A DNA stretch of 64,000 nucleotides from Lachnospiraceae bacterium MD308 (lineage in GTDB: Bacteria; Bacillota; Clostridia; Lachnospirales; Lachnospiraceae), in the NCBI GenBank assembly GCA_010206225.2, contig VIQU02000019.1, forward strand, positions 20,583-84,582, given 5' to 3'. Positions within the stretch are counted from its first letter, which is position 1; each line of letters starts with the position of its first letter. Positions 1 through 8,397 of this stretch are shown here, in pieces. Position numbers and translations under genes: made by a program. The notes below the pieces were generated by a model, which was not told the origin of the DNA, ran no database searches, and saw only the letters and a list, made by a program, of their open reading frames with translations.

Positions 1-1
1 A

Positions 2-1564
2 TTTGATCAGTATGTATATCCTCTGTATGAGAAGGACATCCGGGAAGGCAGAATCACAGAGGAAAGAGCGCTGGAGATTTTAGAATGTTTCTTTATCAAG
101 TGTAATGAAATCAACAAGCTTCGGTCATGGCCAGATACGGAATTCTTTATGGGTTACCAGATGTTTATCAATATGGCGGTGTGCGGACAGACGGTAGACG
201 GCAAGGACGCGACCAATGCTGTATCGATGCTTTGCATTAAGTCCTGCCGCGAGCTTAAGCTCATCACTCCTTCCGTTTCTGTTAAATATTTTGACGGAAC
301 GAAAGATGAAGTGCTGTACAATGCGTTAGAGGCGGCGATTGAACATAAAGGCGGTATGCCTGCATTTTATAATGACAATGCATTTATTAAAACCTTGCGT
401 GATATGGGGATCGCTGAAAAGGATCTGGTTGATTGGAGCCCGGACGGATGTATTGAAGCCTCTATTCCCGGGAAATGGGATTTTGCAGCAAAAGGACCGT
501 GGCTTAATGTTGAGAAGGTATTAGAGATTACATTAAATGACGGCGTAGATCCGGCTACCGGAATTGTGTTTAAGAAAACAGATAAGAAAATTGCCTGCTG
601 TACATCCATAGACGAAGTATTTGATGAATTTAAAAAGATGCTCAAATATTTTATGGATCTTAATTGTATTACAGAGCACGTCAATGATGATGTACATATC
701 AGATATGATCTGAATGCATTCCGGTCTTCACTTGTGGAGGATTGCATCGGAAGATGTCTGGATCTTGTAGAAGGCGGTTCCCTGTATTCGGCGGACGGCG
801 GGCCTACAGCAGGTTCTATCAGTTCAGGAGATGCGCTTACAGCTATCGAATATCTGGTATTTGACAAGAAGATTCTTACGATGGAACAGGTTTTGCATGC
901 ATGCAGGACGAATTTTCAGGATAGTACCACGGTTCCTACCGGCGGGGAAATACAGCTTCTTATGAAAAATAAAGCGCCGAAATTCGGTAATGATAATGAT
1001 TATGCAGATAAATGGGTAGTGGCAGTAGAGGATTATATCGGCTCCAGCTTAAGGCATAATTACAAGAGCTCGAAATATGGCAAAGGTCCGGTTCCGTGCT
1101 GTTTCTCTTACAGCCAGAGTCCGGTTACGGGAAATATTTCATTTGGAAGCAGGATCGGGGCTACCCCGGACGGACGTGCGGCGGGCTCGCCTGTGAATAA
1201 CGGTGTTTCTCCGGCGAATGGTTCAGAAAGAAGCGGCGCTACAGCAGCATGCAATTCTGTTGGGAAGATACCTACCATCTGGGATCAAAAAGGCAATATC
1301 TTTAATATGCGTCTGGCTCCTTCCGCGATTGCGACAGAGGAATCAAGGAGAAAGATTGTCAGCATGATACGGGCGTTCTTTGGCAAGGACGGGCAGCAGA
1401 TCCAGTTTAACGTTACAGACAATGAGACGCTTAAGGCGGCGCAGAAAAATCCAGAGGAATATTCTGACCTTATGGTTCGAGTATCAGGTTACAGCGCGCT
1501 CTTTACTTCTCTTGGTGAATCTGCGCAAAACGACGTCATTAACAGAATAGAGGTAGCGTTATAA
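2..1564 (+). CDS. Glycyl radical eliminase (PFL-like), 5' truncated by window edge
   Basis: The reading frame is open from base 2, so the ORF-track start at 149 is internal and the gene begins outside the window; 520 residues are visible. The active-site loop reads GCIE (about visible residue 149), and the glycine loop RVSGYSA places the radical Gly about 24 residues before the C-terminus. The Cys-x-Glu pair is the signature of the C-O/C-N/C-S eliminase branch (glycerol/propanediol dehydratase, choline lyase, isethionate lyase) and differs from the Cys-Cys of true pyruvate formate-lyase. An activase lies directly downstream, and a sugar kinase and aldolase share the operon. 1,2-propanediol or glycerol dehydration is the simplest guess, but the substrate cannot be fixed from sequence. 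Around the cysteine the text is GCIEASIPGKW, not the more familiar GCVEP, so a divergent subfamily is possible. Confidence 0.9.
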   Translation, partial: FDQYVYPLYEKDIREGRITEERALEILECFFIKCNEINKLRSWPDTEFFMGYQMFINMAVCGQTVDGKDATNAVSMLCIKSCRELKLITPSVSVKYFDGTKDEVLYNALEAAIEHKGGMPAFYNDNAFIKTLRDMGIAEKDLVDWSPDGCIEASIPGKWDFAAKGPWLNVEKVLEITLNDGVDPATGIVFKKTDKKIACCTSIDEVFDEFKKMLKYFMDLNCITEHVNDDVHIRYDLNAFRSSLVEDCIGRCLDLVEGGSLYSADGGPTAGSISSGDALTAIEYLVFDKKILTMEQVLHACRTNFQDSTTVPTGGEIQLLMKNKAPKFGNDNDYADKWVVAVEDYIGSSLRHNYKSSKYGKGPVPCCFSYSQSPVTGNISFGSRIGATPDGRAAGSPVNNGVSPANGSERSGATAACNSVGKIPTIWDQKGNIFNMRLAPSAIATEESRRKIVSMIRAFFGKDGQQIQFNVTDNETLKAAQKNPEEYSDLMVRVSGYSALFTSLGESAQNDVINRIEVAL

Positions 1565-2464
1565 GTGAGGGTATTTAATATTGAAAGATGTTCAACGGAG
1601 GATGGCCCCGGAATACGGACGACAGTATTTTTAAAAGGCTGCCTTCTAAGGTGTAAATGGTGCGGCAATCCTGAGTCACAGTTATTTGAACCGCAGATCT
1701 TATTCAAATCAGTCAAATGTACCGGATGCGGGCGGTGTCTTAAGACCTGCCCCTCCGGGGCGATTTACCGTCATCCTGAGTTTGGAATGATTACGGACGG
1801 CATGAAATGTACAATGTGCAAAAAATGTATCGATGCCTGTTACGCAGATGCCAGAGTTGTTCAGGGAGAGGATTATACGGTAGAAGAGCTTATGGAAGAG
1901 CTTGCAAGGGATGAGGTATATTATCTGGAAAGCGGAGGCGGTATAACATTCAGCGGTGGAGAACCTCTTTTATACGCTTCTTTTATAAAAAAATGTTCCG
2001 TATTGGCACATAAACGCGGGTGGAATGTGCTGATTGAGACATGCGGGCAGGCTCCGGAAGGAAAATTAAGAGAAATCGCTGACTATGTTGATATTATTTA
2101 CTGCGATTATAAGCATTTTTCGGGAGAAAAGCATTTGGAGCTTACCGGAAGAGACAACCGTGAGATTTTAAATAATATCAGATGGATGGATCAAAATTTT
2201 AAAGGCGAGCTTTATCTTCGATACCCTTATATTCCGGGCTGCAATAATGATTCATATGCAATTGAAAAATTCCTTGAATTTGCAGAAGGCTTAGAGAAGG
2301 TAACGGAAGTGGTATTTCTTCCATATCACAGGCTTGGGCTTGATAAATACCATGGGCTGGGACGCATATACGAAATGGGAGATATGGAATCGCTGAAAGT
2401 AAAGGATCTGCAGTTTTTAAAAGAGTACGAGAAAAAATATCATATAAAAATTTCTGTACAATAA
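1565..2464 (+). CDS. Glycyl radical enzyme activating enzyme (radical SAM)
   Basis: This 299-residue protein would install the glycyl radical on the upstream enzyme by reductive cleavage of S-adenosylmethionine. The radical SAM motif is CLLRCKWC (residues about 26-33), after the family opening STEDGPGIRTTVFLKG. Two inserted [4Fe-4S] ferredoxin motifs follow (CTGCGRCLKTCP and CTMCKKCIDAC), the arrangement of eliminase-type activases and not of the shorter PflA. The glycine-rich SAM-binding segment GGGITFSGGEP is intact. The start is a GTG directly abutting the stop of the radical enzyme, so the two are probably translationally coupled. Only a few residues precede the conserved motif, which supports this start. 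Confidence 0.93.
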   Translation: MRVFNIERCSTEDGPGIRTTVFLKGCLLRCKWCGNPESQLFEPQILFKSVKCTGCGRCLKTCPSGAIYRHPEFGMITDGMKCTMCKKCIDACYADARVVQGEDYTVEELMEELARDEVYYLESGGGITFSGGEPLLYASFIKKCSVLAHKRGWNVLIETCGQAPEGKLREIADYVDIIYCDYKHFSGEKHLELTGRDNREILNNIRWMDQNFKGELYLRYPYIPGCNNDSYAIEKFLEFAEGLEKVTEVVFLPYHRLGLDKYHGLGRIYEMGDMESLKVKDLQFLKEYEKKYHIKISVQ

Positions 2465-2474
2465 GGAGAAACTT

Positions 2475-3896
2475 ATGAATAAAGCAAAAACTATGGTTGC
2501 ACTGGACTGCGGCAACTCATCTTTTCGGATCGTAACAGGTCAGTACAGTGAAGGGAGGATTCAGAGCGAAGTAATCAACCAGATACCAAATAGTATGGTT
2601 AAAATAGGGAAATACTATTATTGGAACCTTCTTCATATTTTTAACGAATTTAAAGCATCTTTAAAGGAAATCGTATCAAAAAAAGAAAGAATAGATTCGA
2701 TCGGCATCTGCACATGGGGGGTGGATTTTGCGTTTTTTGATAAAGAAGGACATATGCTCTCAAACCCTCTTTCATACAGAAATGTGATTGGTGAAAATCA
2801 GCTTTCAAAGCTTAATGGCGAAGATGAAAAACAGATGTTTTATGAGACGGGAATCTTGTGCGATAAAATTAATTCCCTGTATATGATGGCCGGAATGAAG
2901 GAGCTTTTTCCTCATATTCTTTCCGCGGCGGATAAGTGTCTTATGGTGCCCGATATCTTGAATTATTTCCTGACGGGAGAGATGGTGAATGAACCAAGCG
3001 AATTGAGTACCACACAGCTTATGTCTGCGAAAGACAGGCAGATAAGCCCGACGGTATGCGAAAAATTCGGGATCAACCAGAATATCTTTTGCAAAATAGG
3101 AAAACATGGAGAGAAAATCGGAAATGTGAGAAAAGATATTCTGGAAGAAATAGGTGCGGATTACGATATCCCTGTTATCTGCGTACCGTCTCATGATACG
3201 GCGTCGGCAGTGGCTGCGATACCTGCTGAGGAGGAGAATTTCGGCTTCATAAGCTGCGGTACATGGTCATTGATCGGAACGGAGTTAAAGGAACCTATTT
3301 GTAATGAAGAGGTAAGAAAAGCGAACCTCACGAATGAAGTAGGGGCATTTGGGAGAATCACACTGCTGAAGAATAGTGCAGGGATGTTTATCGTTAATCA
3401 GCTAAAGAAAGAATATGATTTTATTTGTAAGGAAAAAACGTCATGGAATACAATATCGGATCTTGCCGAACAATGTAACAGTACTGCTGTGATAGATTTA
3501 AATGACATTGCATTTTTTAACCCGGCAAGCATGTCAAAGGCCATCTGGAATTACCTTACAGAGAGCGGGCAGGTAAGCGGTGAAATGAGATGGGATGTAT
3601 TATTCAGGACATTTTACGATTCTTTGGCGCGCGTGTATGCAGAGACGATCCGGGACATTGAAAAGGTGACGGGAAATAATTTTGAAAAAGTATATATTGT
3701 AGGAGGAGGAGCGGCAAGCAGGATACTTCTTAGTCTGTCTGCGCATTATATGAACAAAACAATTGTAGTGTGCTATGGAGAGAGTACATCTATGGGAAAT
3801 CTAAGCGTACAATTAAAATATTTTGACAAAGAGCTTACACTTCCTGATATCAGACGTATTATTGCAGAGTCGTATGAAACGAAAACGTATACATAG
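2475..3896 (+). CDS. FGGY-family sugar kinase, rhamnulokinase-like
   Basis: A 473-residue ATP-dependent carbohydrate kinase. The N-terminal nucleotide-binding motif ALDCGNSSFRI is the FGGY/actin-fold phosphate-1 loop. The central CGTWSLIGTEL segment resembles the GTWSL motif of rhamnulokinases, and the C-terminal adenosine motif is VGGGAASRILL. It follows the activase by 10 bp behind an AAGGAGAA ribosome site and precedes the transporter ATPase by about 11 bp, so it belongs to the same transcript. The likely role is phosphorylation of the imported sugar, or of a ketose derived from it, at C1 for cleavage by the downstream aldolase. No sugar isomerase is present in the window, so the true substrate remains open. 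Confidence 0.85.
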   Translation: MNKAKTMVALDCGNSSFRIVTGQYSEGRIQSEVINQIPNSMVKIGKYYYWNLLHIFNEFKASLKEIVSKKERIDSIGICTWGVDFAFFDKEGHMLSNPLSYRNVIGENQLSKLNGEDEKQMFYETGILCDKINSLYMMAGMKELFPHILSAADKCLMVPDILNYFLTGEMVNEPSELSTTQLMSAKDRQISPTVCEKFGINQNIFCKIGKHGEKIGNVRKDILEEIGADYDIPVICVPSHDTASAVAAIPAEEENFGFISCGTWSLIGTELKEPICNEEVRKANLTNEVGAFGRITLLKNSAGMFIVNQLKKEYDFICKEKTSWNTISDLAEQCNSTAVIDLNDIAFFNPASMSKAIWNYLTESGQVSGEMRWDVLFRTFYDSLARVYAETIRDIEKVTGNNFEKVYIVGGGAASRILLSLSAHYMNKTIVVCYGESTSMGNLSVQLKYFDKELTLPDIRRIIAESYETKTYT

Positions 3897-3907
3897 GGGG
3901 TGAAGTG

Positions 3908-5410
3908 ATGAGTGAAAATATTCTGGAAATGAGACATATTACGAAAAGCTTCTTTGGAGTAAATGTTCTGAAGGATACGCAGCTCACTGTAAAAAAAGGG
4001 CAGGTTCATATTCTTCTTGGAGAAAACGGCGCGGGAAAATCTACATTGATTAAGATATTATCCGGCGCTTACGCGAGAGAGGAAGGAACGGTTGTATTTA
4101 ACGGAGAAGAGCTGCCGCAGATGCCGCCGGGAGATGTGATCAGAAAAGGGATCAGCGTTATTTATCAGGAGTTCAATCTGGTTCCTGAGATGCCGATCTA
4201 TGAAAATATTTTTCTTGGAAAAGAGTATGCAAATGGCATAAAGGTTGACCATAAAAGGGAGATGAAAGAAGCAAAGGAATATATGGACAGAATTGGATTG
4301 AATGTCAATCCAAAGACGCTGATATCCCGGATCAGCGTGGCGAAAAAGCAGTTGGTAGAGATTGCGAAGGCAATTTCCAATGATGTTAAGCTTCTTGTAC
4401 TTGATGAACCGACGGCAGCGATTACAGATAAAGAGACAGAGATGTTATTCGAGATCATAAGGGAACTCAAGAGCCAGGGAATCGGCATTATCTATATTTC
4501 TCACCGTATGAGTGAATTGTTTGAAATCGGGGATGTATGTACGGTTATGCGTGACGGGGAATACGTAGGTACGGTAAATATTAAGGATACCACAGAAGAT
4601 GAGCTTACGGAAATGATGGTAGGAAGAAAAGTAAGCTTTGAAAAGATCGAGAACAAGAATATTGATATGGAGGATGTGGTTCTTTCGGTTAAAGATCTGG
4701 GATATAAAGATTTGGTGAAGAATGTGTCCTTTGAGCTTCACAGAGGAGAAATACTTGGATTCGCCGGACTTGTGGGAGCGGGGAGAACAGAAACCGCCAA
4801 GACGATCATTGGAGACTATAAGAAGGACAGAGGAACAGTCCTCTATAAAGGGAAAGAGATTGGGACCAACCTGTCGGAAAATATAAAAAACGGAATCGTA
4901 TATTTGAGTGAGGACCGCAAAGATGAGGGGTTGATTCTTATGCATTCTGTCGCTGAAAATATAGCGCTTCCCAATTTAGACAAGCTGTGCCGTCCGTTCC
5001 TAAACCGCAGGAAGGAGAGAAAGATCGCAAGAGAATATGTGGACAGTCTAAAGATTAAGACTTTTTCTGAATTAACAGATGCTAAGAATCTGTCTGGCGG
5101 AAATCAGCAGAAGGTCGTAATTGCAAAATGGCTCTATTCGGATGCAGATGTATACATTTTTGACGAACCGACAAGAGGTATTGACGTTGGTGCAAGAGAC
5201 GAAATATATAACATTATGTATGAGCTTATTAAAAAGAAAGCTTCTATTATCATGATATCGTCGGATCTTGTAGAAGTGCTTAAGATGAGCGACAGAGTTG
5301 CAGTTATGGGCGGCGGGGAACTTCGCGCGGTACTGGATAATGACGGGGAGCTGACACAGCAGGATATTCTGAAAATAGAACTGGCAGAGGAGGTTAAGGA
5401 TGAAAAATAA
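3908..5410 (+). CDS. Sugar ABC transporter ATP-binding protein (RbsA/MglA type)
   Basis: A duplicated ATPase of about 500 residues with two nucleotide-binding domains, typical of ribose/galactose-type importers. The first domain has Walker A GENGAGKS and Walker B LLVLDEPTAAI. The second has the degenerate Walker A GLVGAGRTE and a full LSGGNQQKV signature with IFDEPTRGID, the usual asymmetry of this family. The ORF track opens at GTG 3905, but the ATG at 3908 sits at better distance from the AGGGGGTGA ribosome site. It overlaps the permease gene by 11 bp, so coupled translation is likely. Confidence 0.95.
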   Translation: MSENILEMRHITKSFFGVNVLKDTQLTVKKGQVHILLGENGAGKSTLIKILSGAYAREEGTVVFNGEELPQMPPGDVIRKGISVIYQEFNLVPEMPIYENIFLGKEYANGIKVDHKREMKEAKEYMDRIGLNVNPKTLISRISVAKKQLVEIAKAISNDVKLLVLDEPTAAITDKETEMLFEIIRELKSQGIGIIYISHRMSELFEIGDVCTVMRDGEYVGTVNIKDTTEDELTEMMVGRKVSFEKIENKNIDMEDVVLSVKDLGYKDLVKNVSFELHRGEILGFAGLVGAGRTETAKTIIGDYKKDRGTVLYKGKEIGTNLSENIKNGIVYLSEDRKDEGLILMHSVAENIALPNLDKLCRPFLNRRKERKIAREYVDSLKIKTFSELTDAKNLSGGNQQKVVIAKWLYSDADVYIFDEPTRGIDVGARDEIYNIMYELIKKKASIIMISSDLVEVLKMSDRVAVMGGGELRAVLDNDGELTQQDILKIELAEEVKDEK

Positions 5411-6356
5411 ACATGAGATTAATTGGGCGGACTGGATCATCTATATGGGGATGATAGGGATATTTCTTGTATTCACTGTTATTTGCTCAGCGATGGGGAA
5501 AGATTTCCTGAATATCAACAATATAATGAATATAGTAAATCAGGCAAGTATTAACGCGATTCTTGCAATCGGTGCATCCATCGTGATCCTTACAGGCGGA
5601 ATTGATCTTTCCGTAGGATCTGTTGTAGGGTTCGTAGGAATATTTCTTGCCATGAATATCAAAGATGGAATGTCAATTCCGGTTGCGATTATTCTGTGTC
5701 TGATCTGCGGCGCGGTGATAGGACTTTTCAACGGGATTCTGATTAGTTATGGCAAGGTTCCGGCTTTTATTACTACATTAGGTTCCATGCAGGCAGTCAG
5801 AGGTCTTGCGCAGATCATAAATGAGGGACAGGCTGTATCAGGATTTCCTTTAGAGATCGGCGCGCTTATGAAAACCAAATTTTTTGGTGTAGTGCCCATA
5901 GGAGTGTTGTATGTAATCGTATTTTATGCGGTTATGATCCTGATTCTCGCTTACACAAAATTCGGAAGAGGAATCTACGCGCTGGGAGGTAATTCCCACG
6001 CCGCCCGCCTGTCAGGAATCAAAGTGAAAAAACTGGAAGTAATCGTATATATACTCTGCGGTATGTTCGCGGCTTTTGCCGGAGTCATGTTACTGGCGCG
6101 TCTTCTTTATGCAGATCCAAGCGCGGGGAATTCTTATGAGATGAACGCGATCGCAGCAGCCGTTATCGGAGGAATCTCCATGTCAGGAGGAAAAGGAAAG
6201 CTTGCGAATACGGTCGTAGGCGCAATCATTCTCGCAACGCTTACAAACGGACTTCAGATTATGAATGTAGCGACATATTACCAGACAGTTATTACAGGGT
6301 TAGTTGTTATTGTGGCCGTTTTTGCAGATAAGAGAAAAGAGCGGAAAGCAGAATAA
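5400..6356 (+). CDS. Sugar ABC transporter permease (RbsC type)
   Basis: A 318-residue inner-membrane permease with about eight to ten hydrophobic segments. It contains the family motifs NINNIMNIVNQASINAILAIGASIVILTGGIDLSVG near the start and AIAAAVIGGISMSGGKG late in the protein, both hallmarks of the BPD_transp_2 family. It starts inside the ATPase gene with a GAGGAGG ribosome site upstream. Together with the ATPase and the binding lipoprotein it completes a three-part monosaccharide importer. Confidence 0.95.
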   Translation: MKNKHEINWADWIIYMGMIGIFLVFTVICSAMGKDFLNINNIMNIVNQASINAILAIGASIVILTGGIDLSVGSVVGFVGIFLAMNIKDGMSIPVAIILCLICGAVIGLFNGILISYGKVPAFITTLGSMQAVRGLAQIINEGQAVSGFPLEIGALMKTKFFGVVPIGVLYVIVFYAVMILILAYTKFGRGIYALGGNSHAARLSGIKVKKLEVIVYILCGMFAAFAGVMLLARLLYADPSAGNSYEMNAIAAAVIGGISMSGGKGKLANTVVGAIILATLTNGLQIMNVATYYQTVITGLVVIVAVFADKRKERKAE

Positions 6357-6406
6357 CTACTGATAAAAACATACACTTATACACCTAAAATTAAGGAGGG
6401 TACACT

Positions 6407-7513
6407 ATGAAAAAGAAATTAGTCAGTGCATTATTATGTGTGGCAATGATTGGAGCAATGTTAGTTGGGTGCAGCAGCGGGAACAACAGCGGAAGTGATG
6501 ACGGCAAATCAGATGATACATCATCTGATGCGGCAGTAGTGGATGATTCCGCGGAGGTATCCGATAAGCTTGCGGAGGAGATCAAAGCTCAGGTTCCAGA
6601 TAAAGATTACGGCGAATATACCATTGGTTTCTGCGGAATGACATTGAATAATGAGTATCATATCATCGTAGCGAATTCAGTAGCGCAGTCTGGGAAGGCG
6701 CTGGGAATGAAAGTTGAGATACAGGCAGGTGCAGAGCATCAGTCAGTAGAAGAGCAGCTTACGATCATTGAGAATTATGTGTCACAGGGTGTAGACGGAA
6801 TCATTCTTGTACCGGCAGCTTCCGAAGGACTTATCTCAGCTCTTCAGGAGTGTAAAGAAGCAGGAATTCCTGTTATCAATCTTGATACAAAGCTGGATGA
6901 GAATACATTGAAGACACTTGGTGAGGATATTCCGTTTTATGGAACCGATAATTATGTAGGCGGCCAGATGGTCGGAGAAAAAGTTGCCGAGATGTATCCG
7001 GACGGCTGCAAAACAGCAATCTTAAGAGGTGTTCAGGGACAGACCAATGACGATGACAGATATAACGGATTCTTAGATAAGGCTGGAGACGTTGTAGAGC
7101 TTGTAGCTGAGCAGCACGCAAACTGGGAGACGGACCTTGGATATACAACGGTTCAGAATATTATTCAGGCCAATCCGGATCTTCAGGTTGTATACTGTGA
7201 AAATGATTTGATGGGAATTGGCGCTTATCAGGCAGTTGACGAGGCAGGTCTTACGGAGCAGATCAAGATTTTCTCATACGATGGCGTAACAGAAGGTCTT
7301 CAGTATGTAATTGATGAGAAATTTGTATCCACCTGCGCACAGCAGCCGATAGAGATGGGTAAACTTGGCGTTATCAACATGGCAAAGATTCTTGCGGGAG
7401 AGAAAGCGGAAACTTATATTGATACAGGATGTAAGCTTGTAACGATCGACAATGCAAAGGATACACTCGCTGAGACAGAGAAATATGCAGAAGAAATCAG
7501 CGCGACAAAATAA
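6407..7513 (+). CDS. Sugar-binding lipoprotein of ribose-type ABC importer
   Basis: A 368-residue extracellular solute-binding protein. The N-terminus is a lipoprotein signal (MKKKLVSALLCVAMIGAMLVGC) with cleavage before the cysteine of the LVGC lipobox. A Ser/Asp-rich linker of about 50 residues follows, then a type-I periplasmic binding fold with segments such as YTIGFCGMTLNNEYHIIVANSV and GVDGIILVPAAS. Its position directly after the permease makes it the receptor for the same importer. Ligand-contact residues cannot be assigned by eye, so pentose, deoxyhexose or polyol are all possible. Confidence 0.93.
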   Translation: MKKKLVSALLCVAMIGAMLVGCSSGNNSGSDDGKSDDTSSDAAVVDDSAEVSDKLAEEIKAQVPDKDYGEYTIGFCGMTLNNEYHIIVANSVAQSGKALGMKVEIQAGAEHQSVEEQLTIIENYVSQGVDGIILVPAASEGLISALQECKEAGIPVINLDTKLDENTLKTLGEDIPFYGTDNYVGGQMVGEKVAEMYPDGCKTAILRGVQGQTNDDDRYNGFLDKAGDVVELVAEQHANWETDLGYTTVQNIIQANPDLQVVYCENDLMGIGAYQAVDEAGLTEQIKIFSYDGVTEGLQYVIDEKFVSTCAQQPIEMGKLGVINMAKILAGEKAETYIDTGCKLVTIDNAKDTLAETEKYAEEISATK

Positions 7514-7536
7514 TGCGGTATAAAGAGGGTTAAAGA

Positions 7537-8184
7537 ATGAATTATAAACAATTAATTGTAGAAAGCGGAAAAAGGATGTCAGGCTCCGGCCTTACTGTAG
7601 AAACATGGGGAAATATTAGTTTCCGCGATAAAGAGACCGGACTTGTATATCTGACTCCAAGCGCAATGCTCTATGATACGATTGTGGAGGATGACGTAGT
7701 AGTATGCAGATTAGACGGAACGATCGTGGAGGGAGAAAGAAAGCCAACCATCGAAACAGAAATGCATTTGTCTGTTTATCGAAACAGAGAAGATGTAAAT
7801 GCGATCATACATACGCACCCAATCTATTCGATGGTGTATGCGGCTCAGGGCAAGGATATCCCACTCATCATTGATGAGGCAGCGCAGATACTGGGAGATG
7901 TATGCAGATGTGCGGATTATGCGCTTCCAGGCAGTGCAGAGCTTGCGGAAAACTGTGTAAAAGCGCTGGGAGAAAGATCAAATAGCTGTTTGATCCATTC
8001 TCACGGAGCGGTATGCGTCTCGGGTGATATGGACGGCGCTTTTAAAACAGCGAAAGTACTTGAAGTCACAGCCCAGATTTATTATATGATCGAAGCAACC
8101 GGCGGGAAACCGGCGGGAATCTCCGATGAGAATATAAAGGCAATGCAGGATTTTGTTAAAAACTCATATGGGCAAGGAAAGTAG
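7537..8184 (+). CDS. Class II aldolase/adducin family, L-fuculose-phosphate-aldolase-like
   Basis: A 215-residue zinc-dependent aldolase, the same length as the FucA family. The first metal-ligand pair is in AIIHTHPIYS and a later ligand in LIHSHGAVCV; an acidic catalytic residue lies in TIETEMHLS. Family members cleave ketose 1-phosphates to dihydroxyacetone phosphate and a short aldehyde, or epimerise pentulose 5-phosphates. As last gene of the operon it would supply lactaldehyde, or a related aldehyde, whose reduced diol could feed the glycyl radical dehydratase. That pathway is inference from gene order. Confidence 0.87.
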   Translation: MNYKQLIVESGKRMSGSGLTVETWGNISFRDKETGLVYLTPSAMLYDTIVEDDVVVCRLDGTIVEGERKPTIETEMHLSVYRNREDVNAIIHTHPIYSMVYAAQGKDIPLIIDEAAQILGDVCRCADYALPGSAELAENCVKALGERSNSCLIHSHGAVCVSGDMDGAFKTAKVLEVTAQIYYMIEATGGKPAGISDENIKAMQDFVKNSYGQGK

Positions 8185-8215
8185 AAGATAAACAAAAATA
8201 AGTGTATGTTTGTTA

Positions 8216-8251
8216 GCTGCCGCGCGAAACACAAGCGCGGCAGCGATTTTT
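8216..8251 (+). terminator. Rho-independent terminator after the GRE/sugar operon
   Basis: A perfect 10-bp GC-rich inverted repeat GCTGCCGCGC / GCGCGGCAGC with a 9-nt loop is followed after two bases by five Ts. It lies 32 bp after the aldolase stop and separates the sugar operon from dhaKL. Confidence 0.9.
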
Positions 8252-8333
8252 GGTGTAAATTGATGCGATTTGCCGGCAGCAAATAAATAATTAATAAATT
8301 ACACTTAATTTTAGTAGAATATTAATAAAATAA

Positions 8334-8362
8334 TTTTCAAAATATTTAGAACATGCTATAAT
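8334..8362 (+). promoter_or_regulatory. Predicted sigma-A promoter for dhaKL
   Basis: TTTTCA and TATAAT boxes are separated by 17 bp, with TG one base before the -10 box (extended -10). It lies in an AT-rich gap 36 bp before the dihydroxyacetone kinase start. Confidence 0.6.
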
Positions 8363-8397
8363 ATTACCAATTAAAACAAGGGAAAAGAGGTAGGAGC

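Noticed and set aside
2-1564. Reading the glycyl radical enzyme as pyruvate formate-lyase
   Set aside because: The active site is Cys-x-Glu (GCIE), not the adjacent Cys-Cys of formate-lyases, and the activase has the two extra ferredoxin clusters of eliminase systems.
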